64,000 nucleotides of DNA from Leifsonia poae. GTDB lineage: Bacteria > Actinomycetota > Actinomycetes > Actinomycetales > Microbacteriaceae. The stretch is taken from positions 205,125 through 269,124 of the forward strand of contig NZ_BSEN01000006.1 in assembly GCF_027921845.1 (NCBI RefSeq). The letters run 5' to 3'. The position numbers and the translations under genes are program-made. The notes below the pieces were generated by a model that had not been told where the DNA came from, ran no database searches, and saw only the letters and a list, made by a program, of their open reading frames with translations. Below are positions 20,536 through 28,951 of this stretch, in pieces; the first letter of the stretch is position 1, and each line of letters opens with the position of its first letter.

Positions 20536-23500
20536 GTGAGCATGGTCGATCACACGGATGGCGTCGAGACGCGCCCGTCGCAGGTTGCGGCAGAGGCCGT
20601 CGAGCTGGTTCGCACCTGGCTGCAGCAGAGCAGCGCAGCCGGTGCGGGCGACGGTACGGCGGGCGCCGGCTCCTCCGGAAAAGAAGACCCGGCGGCGCAG
20701 CGGCTGGCCGGCGTGCTGAAAGACCCGAAAGGCCTGGACTTCGCGGTCGGCTTCGTCGACGGCGTCGCGCGCCCGCAAGACCTGTTCGTCGCCGGGTACA
20801 ACCTGCAGCGCGTCGCCAAGCACATCCCGGCGTTCCTGCCCTGGTACATGCGCTTCGCCATCTGGCTCGGCGGAGTGTTCGGCCCCGTGCTGCCGTGGAT
20901 CGTCATCCCGGTCGCCCGTCGCGTACTGCGCGGAATGGTCGGGCATCTCGTGGTCGACGCCACCCCGCAGAAGCTCGGACCGGCGATCGAGCATCTCCGC
21001 CGACCGACCGACCCGACGGGCCACGGAGCGCGCCTGAACCTCAACCTTCTCGGCGAGGCGGTGCTCGGCGAGCAGGAGGCGGCTCGGCGACTCGAGGGCA
21101 CGCACGCGCTCCTCGCGCGCGACGATGTCGACTACGTCTCTATCAAGGTGTCCTCGATCGCCTCGCAGCTGTCCATGTGGTCGTTCGATGAGACCGTGGC
21201 GCGCGTCGTCGAGCGGCTCACCCCGCTCTACCAGCTCGCCGCATCGTCGCCGAAGCCGAAGTTCATCAATCTCGACATGGAGGAGTACCGCGATCTCGAC
21301 CTGACGGTCGCCGTCTTCACGGGCATCCTGAACAAGCCGCAGTTCGCCGGGCTCGAGGCCGGCATCGTGCTGCAGGCCTATCTGCCGGATGCCCTGGATG
21401 CGCTGCAGACGCTCACCGAGTGGGCGACGGCGCGGCGCGCGAAGGGCGGTGCCGCCATCAAGGTTCGCGTCGTCAAGGGGGCGAACCTCGCGATGGAGCG
21501 CGTCGACGCGGCGATCCACGACTGGCCGCTGGCGACCTACCCGAGCAAGCAGAACACCGACACCAACTACAAGCGAGTGCTCGACTGGGCGCTCACTCCC
21601 GAGCACACGAACGCGGTCAGGATCGGCGTCGCCGGGCACAATCTGTTCGACGTGGCGTACGCGTGGATCCTCGCGTCGAGTCGCGGCGTGACCGACCGCA
21701 TCGACTTCGAGATGCTGCTCGGCATGGCGACGGCGCAGGCCGAGGCGGTCAAGAAGACGGTCGGCAGCCTGCTGCTCTACACACCCGTGGTCAACCCGGC
21801 GGAGTTCGACGTCGCCATCTCGTACCTGATCCGACGGCTCGAAGAGAACGCCAGCCAGGAGAACTTCATGTCGGCCGTGTTCGAACTCGATTCGAACGCC
21901 GCGCTGTTCGAGCGGGAGAAGCAGCGCTTCCTCGCGTCGGTGGCCGACCTCGAGGCCGAGCAGGCGCAGGCACCACGCGGGATCGCGCCGCTGCCGAATC
22001 GGCGGCAGGATCGGGCGCGCGAGTGGGAGGACCTGAGTGTCGACGGCCTCACCCGTCCGCCGGCTCCCGCGGAAGCGCCGGCGACGGGCGACGACGGACT
22101 GACGAGCGTCGTGCTCGGGTTGCAGCGCGGTTCGCGCGGTGACGGCGCCGTCGAGCAGAGTCTCGGTGGCGAGGCGCCCGCCGCCGGCGAGGCGCCCGTG
22201 ACCGGGGGAGCCGCCTTCCACAACGCGGCCGACACCGACCCGTCGCTGGCGGCGAACCGTGCCTGGGGGCGCAAGATCCTCGCCCGTTCGACGAACTCCG
22301 ATCTGGGCTCGGCGACGATTGCCGCAGCGTCGGTGACCCATCCGGAACAACTCGAGACCGTCATCAGCACCGTCCAGTCCAACGGAGACGCCTGGGGGCG
22401 TCGCAGCGGGGCCGACCGTGCCGCGATCCTCGACAGGGCGGGCCTCGCGCTCGCGGCCAACCGTGATCGCCTCATCGAGATAATGGCTGCCGAGACCGGC
22501 AAGACCATCGCCGAGGCCGATCCGGAGGTCAGCGAGGCCGTCGACTTCGCGCACTACTACGCGACGCTGGCGCGCGAACTCGACACCGTGCAGGGCGCGC
22601 GCTTCGTGCCGTCCAAGCTCACCGTCGTCACGCCTCCGTGGAACTTCCCGGTGGCGATCCCGGCCGGATCGGTGCTCTCCGCGCTCGCCGCGGGCAGCGG
22701 CGTGATCATCAAGCCCGCGCCGCAGGCCAGGCGCTCGGGCGCGGTGATGGTCGAGGCGCTGTGGGAGGCAGGGATCCCGCGCGAGCTCCTCGCCCTCGTC
22801 GACGTCGCCGAGGACGATCTCGGCCAGCGCCTCATCGCCGACCCGCGGGTCGACCGGGTGATCCTCACCGGTGCGTACGAGACCGCGAAGCTCTTCCGAT
22901 CCTGGCGGCCCGACCTTCCGCTGCTCGCCGAGACGAGCGGCAAGAACGCGATCATCGTCACCCCGAGCGCCGACTACGACCTCGCGGTGTCCGACATCGT
23001 CAAGAGCGCCTTCGGCCATGCCGGGCAGAAGTGCTCCGCGGCCAGCCTGGTGATCCTCGTCGGCTCGGTCGCGAAGTCCGATCGCTTCCGGCACCAGTTG
23101 ATCGACGCCGTGACCAGTCTCCGCGTGGGCTACCCGGCCGACCCCACCTCGCAGATGGGTCCGCTCGTCGAACCGGCGTCGGGAAAGCTGCTCCACGCTC
23201 TCACCACGCTCGGCGCATCCGAGGAGTGGCTGGTGCAGCCGCGCCAGCTCGACGACACCGGGCGGCTGTGGTCACCCGGCGTGCGCGCGGGCGTGCAGCC
23301 GGGATCGTACTTCCACCTCACGGAGTTCTTCGGCCCGGTGCTCGGCATCATGACGGCCCGCACGCTCGATGAGGCGATCCGGTACCAGAACGCCATCGAG
23401 TACGGCCTCACCTCAGGCCTCCACTCGCTGGACTCCGAGGAACTGGCGCACTGGCTCGACGGAGTCGAGGCGGGAAACCTCTATGTCAACCGTGGAATCA

Positions 23501-24243
23501 CGGGCGCCATCGTTCGGCGCCAGCCGTTCGGTGGCTGGAAGCGGTCCTCTGTCGGCGCCGGCACGAAGGCCGGTGGCCCGAACTACCTGATCGGCCTCGG
23601 CTCGTGGGAGGCGGAGACGGGCAATTCGAGTGCGAGCCTTCATCTGCGCGGCCTCGACCCGCGGGTATCCGACCTGATCGAGTCCGGACAGCCCGCGATG
23701 GACTACACGGCGTTCGACCTCGTGCGCCGGTCCGCTCTGAGCGACGCGATCGCCGCCGCCACCGAGTTCCACGTCGTCAAAGACGTCTCCGGTGTCGGAG
23801 TGGAACGCAACCTGTTCCGCTATCGACCGGTTCCGGTGACCATCCGGCTCAGCGAAGGGTCGGGGCTGGCGCCGCTGCTGCGACTCGTCGCCGCTGGCAC
23901 GGTCGCCCGCTCGCCGTTCACCGTGAGCAGCGCCATCAAGCTCCCGCGGGCGACCCACCACCTGCTCCGGGAGCGAGGGGTGGAGATCGTGATCGAGAAC
24001 GATGCGGCCTGGCTCGCACGCGCGGCGGCCGGGTCGCTGCGCACGCATCGCATCCGGTTGATCGGAGGCGACGCGAAGGCGCTCGCCGCCGCCCTGGGCG
24101 GCACTCCGGATGTCGCGATCTACGCCAACCCCGTCACGCCGTCCGGACGCGTCGAGGTGCTGCCCTTCCTGCACGAGCAGGCGATCTCGATCACGGCCCA
24201 CCGTTTCGGCAACCCCTCGCAGCTGAGCGACGGCGTCATCTGA
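20536..24243 (+). CDS. putA: bifunctional proline dehydrogenase / glutamate-semialdehyde dehydrogenase PutA
   Basis: A 1235-aa enzyme oxidising proline to glutamate in two steps. The FAD proline dehydrogenase domain spans about residues 130-440 (IKVSSIASQL; KVRVVKGANLAMERVDA). A proline/alanine-rich linker around 500-560 leads to the NAD aldehyde dehydrogenase domain, with the Rossmann segment TPPWNFPVAIPAG, general base E799 (LLAETSGKN) and nucleophile C833 (GHAGQKCSAAS). About 200 further residues end the protein. There is no N-terminal DNA-binding domain, so control is by a separate regulator, plausibly the divergent LysR. GTG 20536 has GCGAGGA upstream; ATG 20542 is an alternative, with TACAGT 7 nt before it. 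Confidence 0.96.
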   Translation: MSMVDHTDGVETRPSQVAAEAVELVRTWLQQSSAAGAGDGTAGAGSSGKEDPAAQRLAGVLKDPKGLDFAVGFVDGVARPQDLFVAGYNLQRVAKHIPAFLPWYMRFAIWLGGVFGPVLPWIVIPVARRVLRGMVGHLVVDATPQKLGPAIEHLRRPTDPTGHGARLNLNLLGEAVLGEQEAARRLEGTHALLARDDVDYVSIKVSSIASQLSMWSFDETVARVVERLTPLYQLAASSPKPKFINLDMEEYRDLDLTVAVFTGILNKPQFAGLEAGIVLQAYLPDALDALQTLTEWATARRAKGGAAIKVRVVKGANLAMERVDAAIHDWPLATYPSKQNTDTNYKRVLDWALTPEHTNAVRIGVAGHNLFDVAYAWILASSRGVTDRIDFEMLLGMATAQAEAVKKTVGSLLLYTPVVNPAEFDVAISYLIRRLEENASQENFMSAVFELDSNAALFEREKQRFLASVADLEAEQAQAPRGIAPLPNRRQDRAREWEDLSVDGLTRPPAPAEAPATGDDGLTSVVLGLQRGSRGDGAVEQSLGGEAPAAGEAPVTGGAAFHNAADTDPSLAANRAWGRKILARSTNSDLGSATIAAASVTHPEQLETVISTVQSNGDAWGRRSGADRAAILDRAGLALAANRDRLIEIMAAETGKTIAEADPEVSEAVDFAHYYATLARELDTVQGARFVPSKLTVVTPPWNFPVAIPAGSVLSALAAGSGVIIKPAPQARRSGAVMVEALWEAGIPRELLALVDVAEDDLGQRLIADPRVDRVILTGAYETAKLFRSWRPDLPLLAETSGKNAIIVTPSADYDLAVSDIVKSAFGHAGQKCSAASLVILVGSVAKSDRFRHQLIDAVTSLRVGYPADPTSQMGPLVEPASGKLLHALTTLGASEEWLVQPRQLDDTGRLWSPGVRAGVQPGSYFHLTEFFGPVLGIMTARTLDEAIRYQNAIEYGLTSGLHSLDSEELAHWLDGVEAGNLYVNRGITGAIVRRQPFGGWKRSSVGAGTKAGGPNYLIGLGSWEAETGNSSASLHLRGLDPRVSDLIESGQPAMDYTAFDLVRRSALSDAIAAATEFHVVKDVSGVGVERNLFRYRPVPVTIRLSEGSGLAPLLRLVAAGTVARSPFTVSSAIKLPRATHHLLRERGVEIVIENDAAWLARAAAGSLRTHRIRLIGGDAKALAAALGGTPDVAIYANPVTPSGRVEVLPFLHEQAISITAHRFGNPSQLSDGVI

Positions 24244-24266
24244 TGAAACGCCACGAGGCGCGCGCG

Positions 24267-24272
24267 TAGCCT
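24267..24272 (+). promoter_or_regulatory. -10 hexamer TAGCCT of leaderless aldo/keto reductase gene
   Basis: TAGCCT ends 6 nt before ATG 24279; GGTGCC between gives no Shine-Dalgarno. It lies 23 nt after the putA stop, so the gene can be expressed apart from putA. Confidence 0.55.
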
Positions 24273-24278
24273 GGTGCC

Positions 24279-25106
24279 ATGACGATCCCCACGCTTCCGC
24301 TCAACAACGGCACCAGCATCCCGCAGCTCGGGCTCGGAACCTCCCCGCTCGACGACACGGATGTCGAGCGCGTCATCATCGAGGCCGTCGAGATCGGCTA
24401 CCGTCACGTCGACACCGCCGCCAAGTACGGCAACGAGGTCGGCGTCGGGCGCGGCCTGCGCAACAGCGGCATCGCGCGCGGGGACGTCTTCGTCACGACG
24501 AAGCTCGACGGGCCGTACCAGGGCGAAGACCGGGCCATCGCCGGTCTCGACGCCTCCCTCGAGCGCCTCGGGCTCGAGTACGTCGACCTGCTCCTCATCC
24601 ACTGGCCGCTGCCCGCACGCGGAGAGTTCGTTTCGACGTGGCGCACATTCGAGAAGCTCGCAGCCGACGGCAAGGCACGGGCGATCGGGGTGTCCAACTT
24701 CAAGCCGGCCCACCTCGACCGGCTGATCGGCGAGACCGGAACGACCCCCGCGGTCAACCAGATCCAGCTGAGTCCGGCGATCACCCGCCGGGAGCAGCGG
24801 CAGTACAACGCCGAGCACGGCATCGTCACCGAGTCGTGGAGCCCCCTCGGTTCCGGAACGGACCTGCTCGCGTCGCCCGTGCTCGCCGAGATCGGGCGCA
24901 AGTACGACAAGAGCCCCGGCCAGGTAGTGCTCCGCTGGCACCTCGACAACGGCCTCGTCGCCATCCCGCGCAGCGCCAACCCGCAGCGGCTCGCGCAGAA
25001 CATCGATGTTTTCGATTTCGCGCTCGACGCCGACGATCTCGCCGCCCTCGACACGCTCGACCAGGGCCCGGATGCGGGCGTCGACTCCGACCGCTCCGGT
25101 CACTGA
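24279..25106 (+). CDS. aldo/keto reductase (AKR5-like)
   Basis: A 275-aa NADPH-dependent carbonyl reductase of the 2,5-diketo-D-gluconate reductase type. The catalytic tetrad is intact: D45, Y50, K75 and H108 (VDTAAKYGNE, TTKL, LIHWP). The coenzyme motif IPRSANPQRLAQN is near residue 230. The substrate is probably a small aldehyde or ketone; the specific one cannot be told. It follows putA and converges on the GntR gene with only 6 nt between stops. Confidence 0.92.
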   Translation: MTIPTLPLNNGTSIPQLGLGTSPLDDTDVERVIIEAVEIGYRHVDTAAKYGNEVGVGRGLRNSGIARGDVFVTTKLDGPYQGEDRAIAGLDASLERLGLEYVDLLLIHWPLPARGEFVSTWRTFEKLAADGKARAIGVSNFKPAHLDRLIGETGTTPAVNQIQLSPAITRREQRQYNAEHGIVTESWSPLGSGTDLLASPVLAEIGRKYDKSPGQVVLRWHLDNGLVAIPRSANPQRLAQNIDVFDFALDADDLAALDTLDQGPDAGVDSDRSGH

Positions 25107-25112
25107 CCCGCG

Positions 25113-25487
25113 CTAAAGGCCTCGGGCGTCGAGCGCGGCCCGGGCCAGCGCGAGCGCGGCGTCCGTCGACAGTCCCAGGCTCGCGGCGCGTTCCGCGAAC
25201 GCTGCGGCGGCCTCGGCGCCCTCGCGTTCCGCATCCGAGGTGGCCGCGACGAACGTCCCCGCGCGCCCGCGCGTGACCACCACCCCGTCGTGCTCCAGCT
25301 CGCGATACGCGCGCGCCACCGTGTTCGCCGCGAGTCCCAGCGACTCCGCCAGCGCGCGCACCGGCGGAAGTCGGGACCCGACCGGCAGGCTCCCCGAGCG
25401 GGCGCCGCCCGCGATCCCGCGCTTGAGCTGTTCGAACGGTGGAACGGACGACGCCGCGTCCACCGTGAACTCCAGACCCTCGATCAC
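25113..25487 (-). CDS. GntR-family regulator, YtrA type
   Basis: A 124-aa regulator. The winged HTH (about residues 14-80, with LPPVRALAESLGLAANTVARAYRELEHDGVV) is followed by a short helical tail of about 45 residues, the YtrA layout with no metabolite-binding domain. Its ATG overlaps the stop of the histidine kinase gene (ATGA), making it the third gene of a response regulator-kinase-GntR transcript. YtrA-type regulators often control ABC exporters, but none is next to it. Confidence 0.9.
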   Translation of the reverse strand: MIEGLEFTVDAASSVPPFEQLKRGIAGGARSGSLPVGSRLPPVRALAESLGLAANTVARAYRELEHDGVVVTRGRAGTFVAATSDAEREGAEAAAAFAERAASLGLSTDAALALARAALDARGL

Positions 25488-26998
25488 TCGTCCGCTCCCG
25501 TCTCCGCGCCGACCAGTGGCAGTACCACCGTCACCACCAGCCCCGTCGCACCACCATCCCCGTTCGCCAGCGCGACCGAGCCGCCGGCGGAGCCCGCCAG
25601 CGCCCCCACGATCGCGAGGCCGAGCCCGCCGCCCGAATGACCGGTGCGCGAGGCCTCCGCCCGCGTGAACCGGTCGAGCGCGACGGGGATGAACTCCTCC
25701 GGCATCCCGGGACCGCTGTCGCGCACCGTCAGCACGACCGTCGTGGCCGTCGTCGTGAGCTCGGCGGTGACCCAGCCCTCGGCATCCGCCGCCGCGTCGT
25801 GCGCCTCGCCGTCGTGCGCCTCGCCGTCGTGCGCCTTGCCCTCTGGCGTCGCCGCGTCTTCCGCCCCCGCCTCCTGGGCCTCGGTGATGGCCCGGATCGC
25901 GTTGCCCAGCAGGTTGTCGAGGATGCGCCCGACATCGGTGGGGGAGAGCGCCACCACGAGATCGGCGGTCGATCGCCCGCGCGGCGTGTAGTCGAAGTCG
26001 ATCGAGATCTGATGCGCGTCGTCGTCGCTCGAGCGCGAGGCGATCAGCCGCGCCCGGTCGATCGCGTCCGCGAGCTCGTCGGTGAGGGTGCGCCAGTCTG
26101 TTCGCCCGCTCGACGGCCCCGCCTCGATGCGGGACAGCGCGAGCAGGTTGTTGGCGAGCCGGCCGAGGCGCAGCGCGGTCGCGTGCGACGCCCGAATGTC
26201 GGTGAGCAGGGCATCCGGGTCGCCGACGTCGAGCTCGGCCAGCTCCAGCTGACCTCGCAGCACGGCGAGCGGCGTGCGCAGCTCGTGGCTGGCATCCGAG
26301 ACCATCTGGCGCTCGCGATCGGCGGAGGCGCGCAGCCGCCGGATCAGGTCGTTGAGGGTCGTCGCGAGCTCAGCGAGTTCGTCGCGGGCCGGCCCGACCG
26401 GCAGGAGACCCGTCGAGGAGACGTCGGCGATGCGCTCGGCCTGCTCCCGCATCCGGCTGACCGGACGCAGCGCCGTGCGCGCCAGCAGCCACGAGGCCGC
26501 GCCGAAACCGACGACGAGGATCCCGGCGCCGACGAGCAGCGCACCGGTCAGCCGGTCGAGGATGAGGTTCGTCGTCTCCGAGTTGCGGGCAGCGATCACG
26601 TGGATCGTTCCCGCGCTCGTCTCGACCTCGCGCACCAGCACGAGGTACTCCTCGTCGCCGACCTGCACCGTCTTCGGGTCGTCTCCCAGTGCGACGAGCC
26701 GCGAGACCCGGTCCTCGAGGGCCTCAGGAAGGGTCGAGGCGAGCATCACGTTGCCCGGGCCGACGATCGCCAGCTCCTGACCCCCGCCCGGCAGGTCGAA
26801 GGGACCGGCCGGATTGTTCTTGAGTGCCGCAGCGGGCGCGGCGACGTCGTTGTCGAGCAGCGTCACCGTGGCGTTGTGCAGGATGGCCGCGACGCCGAGG
26901 CGCACGACCTCCACCGCGACGAGGCCGAACAGCGTGGCCACGATGAGACTCCCGATCGTGATGCGTGCCGTGATCGAGAGCCGGCGCAGCCACTTCAT
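25484..26998 (-). CDS. sensor histidine kinase
   Basis: A 504-aa membrane kinase. TM1 is about residues 12-36, an extracytoplasmic sensor region about 37-150, TM2 about 153-174, HAMP about 175-228, HisKA with phospho-acceptor H238 (SDASHELRTPLAVL), N-box DNLLGNAIRAI (near 365), and G boxes DSGPGMP and GGGLGLAIV. Between N and G1 boxes is an insert with HDGEA repeats from a 15-bp DNA tandem repeat. It partners the response regulator 8 nt upstream. The signal is unknown. Confidence 0.94.
   Translation of the reverse strand: MKWLRRLSITARITIGSLIVATLFGLVAVEVVRLGVAAILHNATVTLLDNDVAAPAAALKNNPAGPFDLPGGGQELAIVGPGNVMLASTLPEALEDRVSRLVALGDDPKTVQVGDEEYLVLVREVETSAGTIHVIAARNSETTNLILDRLTGALLVGAGILVVGFGAASWLLARTALRPVSRMREQAERIADVSSTGLLPVGPARDELAELATTLNDLIRRLRASADRERQMVSDASHELRTPLAVLRGQLELAELDVGDPDALLTDIRASHATALRLGRLANNLLALSRIEAGPSSGRTDWRTLTDELADAIDRARLIASRSSDDDAHQISIDFDYTPRGRSTADLVVALSPTDVGRILDNLLGNAIRAITEAQEAGAEDAATPEGKAHDGEAHDGEAHDAAADAEGWVTAELTTTATTVVLTVRDSGPGMPEEFIPVALDRFTRAEASRTGHSGGGLGLAIVGALAGSAGGSVALANGDGGATGLVVTVVLPLVGAETGADE
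25796..25840. repeat. 15-bp in-frame tandem repeat in the kinase gene
   Basis: GTCGTGCGCCTCGCC occurs three times in a row (third copy with one change), coding for KAHDGEAHDGEAHD on the minus strand, within the ATPase domain between the N and G1 boxes. Copy-number change would keep frame and alter loop length. Confidence 0.85.
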
Positions 26999-27005
26999 CG
27001 GCGGC

Positions 27006-27698
27006 TCACGGGGTCGCGGTCGCGGCGTTCTTGGCGTCGAGGCGGTAGCCCCGGCCGCGTTCGGTGATGATGGCCAGCCCCGCGTCCGCCAGTTCGAGCT
27101 TTTTGCGGAGGTACGAGACGTACTGGTCGATCACGTTGGTGCCGATGTTCTCGCTGGTTCCCCAGACGGTCTCCAGGATGTCGGAACGGGCCAGGGTCTT
27201 GTCGGGGTTCGTGGCGAACAACCGGAGCAGCGTGAACTCGCGCCGGCTGAGGGGCATCTCGTGCCCGGCGACGAGCGCGCGGTGCTCGTGCGAGTCGATC
27301 GTGAGCTTGCCCACGACGACCTGCGGTCGCATACCGCTCGGCTCGCGACGCAGCAGCGCCCGGATGCGCGCGGCCAGCTCGGCGAACGCGAACGGTTTGG
27401 TCAGGTAGTCGTCGGCACCCGAGTCGAGACCGTGCACGCGGTCTTCGATGGCGTCGCGCGCGGTCAGCAGCAGGATCGGCATCGGGTTCGTCGCCTCACG
27501 GATGTGGCGGCACAGTTCGAAGCCGCTCATCCCGGGCAGCATGACATCGATCGCGGCGGCGGAGAAGCTGTCGGCGCGCAGGGCGATCAGCGCGTCCACT
27601 CCGTTGGTGACGAGGGTCACCTCGTAGCCCTCGGCGGTCAGGCCGCGCTCGACGAGGCCTCCCATGTCCGGATCGTCTTCAACAACCAGCAGCTTCAT
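27006..27698 (-). CDS. OmpR-family response regulator
   Basis: A 230-aa regulator. The receiver domain has acidic pocket E7/D8/D9, phospho-acceptor D51 (AIDVMLPGMSG), T79/A80 region LLTA and K101 (LTKPF). A winged-helix DNA-binding domain follows from about 125 (LSRREFTLLRLFA, ending TERGRGYRLD). It is first in the RR-kinase-GntR operon. CACGAT lies 6 nt before the ATG with no Shine-Dalgarno, so a leaderless start is possible with an imperfect -10. Target genes are not evident. Confidence 0.95.
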   Translation of the reverse strand: MKLLVVEDDPDMGGLVERGLTAEGYEVTLVTNGVDALIALRADSFSAAAIDVMLPGMSGFELCRHIREATNPMPILLLTARDAIEDRVHGLDSGADDYLTKPFAFAELAARIRALLRREPSGMRPQVVVGKLTIDSHEHRALVAGHEMPLSRREFTLLRLFATNPDKTLARSDILETVWGTSENIGTNVIDQYVSYLRKKLELADAGLAIITERGRGYRLDAKNAATATP

Positions 27699-27791
27699 GG
27701 GATCATCGTGCCACCGTTTGCCGTGGCCGCGCTTGAAGTCGGTGAGTACGCGCTGGGTGCTTGCTGAACCTTCTCGCAGGGTGGCGGTGGC

Positions 27792-28223
27792 TCAGCGGGC
27801 GTCGCCCTCGACCACCGTGCGCATCCCCTCGAGTGTCGTCGACCAGTTGGTGGACATCCGCTCGGCCTCGGCCGCGTCGGCGCAGCCGTCCTGCGTGATG
27901 GTCACGGCGGTCCCGTCGCCGTCGGGCGCCAGGGCGTACGTGACGTTCTGATAGCTGGCCGGCTCGTCCGGCTTGCCGCTCAGCGGGCTGTAGTAGCTCG
28001 TGACGAGCCGGGTCGGGGGAGTGATCTCGAGGATCACGCCCTTGTCCTCGTAGGGCTTGCCCTCCCACTCGCCGCGGTAGACGATCGGGCTGCCCTGCCG
28101 CCAGTCCGTCTCAACCTGCGTTCCGTAGAGATACTCGGCGATGGTCGCGGGGTCGGTCACCGCATGCCACACGGTGTCCGGGGCGGCATCGATGCGGATG
28201 CGGGCTTCTGCTGTCTCGGTCAT
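27792..28223 (-). CDS. SRPBCC (AHSA1-like) domain protein
   Basis: A 143-aa single-domain Bet v1-fold protein (IRIDAAPDTVWHAVTDPATIAEYLYGTQVE; YRGEWEGKPYEDKGVILEITPPTRLV), of the AHSA1 branch. These proteins bind hydrophobic ligands; nothing specific can be said. It is unrelated in detail to the longer SRPBCC protein at 17154. CAGCAT sits 6 nt before the ATG and no Shine-Dalgarno is present, again consistent with a leaderless mRNA. Confidence 0.85.
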   Translation of the reverse strand: MTETAEARIRIDAAPDTVWHAVTDPATIAEYLYGTQVETDWRQGSPIVYRGEWEGKPYEDKGVILEITPPTRLVTSYYSPLSGKPDEPASYQNVTYALAPDGDGTAVTITQDGCADAAEAERMSTNWSTTLEGMRTVVEGDAR

Positions 28224-28298
28224 GTCACCATGCTGCGCGCATCCGGCCGGAAGGGCTTGAACAAATGCGACGGCCGACGGCGATGGCCGGCGCCCGGG

Positions 28299-28748
28299 TC
28301 AGTCGTGGCCGCGATGGATGAGCCGCGAGAGCACGATCGCGCTGCGGGTGTGGTCCACGTTCGGCGCCAGCCGTACGCGCTCGAGAGCGGCCTCGAGGCT
28401 CGGGATGTCGCGCGAACGGATGTGCACGATCGCATCCGCGCTGCCCGTGACGGTCCCGGCATCCACGACCTCCGGCACCGCCGACAGGATGCGCAGTAGC
28501 TCGTCGGGAGCGACGGTGCCACGACAGAACAGCTCGACGTACGCCTCCGTGCTCATCCCGTCGATCGTCGGGTCGACCTGGATCGTGAACCCGCGGATCA
28601 CCCCGTCGGCCACCAGCCGATCCACTCGGCGCTTGACGGCGGAGGCCGACAGGCCGACCACGGAGCCGATGTCTCCATAGCCCGCGCGCGCGTTCTGGCG
28701 GAGCAGGTCGAGGATGCTGCGATCAAGGTTGTCCACGGGCGCAAGCAT
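28299..28748 (-). CDS. Lrp/AsnC-family regulator
   Basis: A 149-aa feast/famine regulator. The HTH is about residues 6-60 (LDRSILDLLRQNARAGYGDIG...SASAVKRRVDRL), followed by a RAM ligand domain (STEAYVELFCRG...GTVTGSADAIVHI). ATG 28748 is chosen because the homologous region begins there; longer in-frame starts would run through the regulatory gap. It is divergent from ddaH-rocD, the classic position for a regulator of arginine/ornithine catabolism. A CGCAG-N5-CTGCG site 32 bp upstream may be its own operator. Confidence 0.92.
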   Translation of the reverse strand: MLAPVDNLDRSILDLLRQNARAGYGDIGSVVGLSASAVKRRVDRLVADGVIRGFTIQVDPTIDGMSTEAYVELFCRGTVAPDELLRILSAVPEVVDAGTVTGSADAIVHIRSRDIPSLEAALERVRLAPNVDHTRSAIVLSRLIHRGHD

Positions 28749-28780
28749 ACGGTGGATCGTTGCGTCCACCCAGCGATTCA

Positions 28781-28795
28781 CGCAGAATTCCTGCG
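28781..28795. promoter_or_regulatory. candidate Lrp/AsnC box
   Basis: CGCAGAATTCCTGCG has 5-bp arms around an AT-rich centre, the general shape of Lrp sites (CAG...AATT...CTG). It lies in the 203-bp gap between the Lrp gene and ddaH, 32 bp from the Lrp start. Confidence 0.5.
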
Positions 28796-28813
28796 CGACG
28801 TTTCCGTGCGCCG

Positions 28814-28829
28814 TCACGCGCGCGCGTGA
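28814..28829. promoter_or_regulatory. 16-bp perfect palindrome TCACGCGCGCGCGTGA
   Basis: This perfect palindrome lies 19 bp beyond the Lrp box in the same gap. It may be a second regulator site or a GC-alternating Z-DNA-prone stretch; its function is unknown. Confidence 0.5.
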
Positions 28830-28858
28830 GCGTCGGCGGAGCCGTCCCGGCCGCCGGT

Positions 28859-28908
28859 CGCGCACGAAAGTGCCGTCGCGACCTCGAAGAGCGGTGATTT
28901 CGTGCGCG
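28859..28908. repeat. inverted repeat with 11-bp arms upstream of ddaH
   Basis: CGCGCACGAAA (28859-28869) and its complement TTTCGTGCGCG (28898-28908) are separated by 28 nt, ending 43 bp before the ddaH ATG. It could be an operator pair or a cruciform/hairpin. It resembles the intergenic hairpins further on only loosely (CGAAA arms). Confidence 0.7.
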
Positions 28909-28951
28909 AAAAGGCGGACATGTGAGCACATCCGTGTGTGACACTATCCCC

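Noticed and set aside
20482-23196. Very long open frame on the minus strand opposite putA (about 900 codons)
   Set aside because: It lacks any family motif, is rich in R, G, D and H as expected for antisense frames of high-GC genes, and covers an unmistakable putA. Similar long frames opposite menD, rhamnosidase (57961-60078) and rhaEW (61305-63449) were rejected for the same reason.
25796-25840. CRISPR-like array
   Set aside because: Units are contiguous without spacers and lie inside a coding region; no cas gene is present anywhere in the window.
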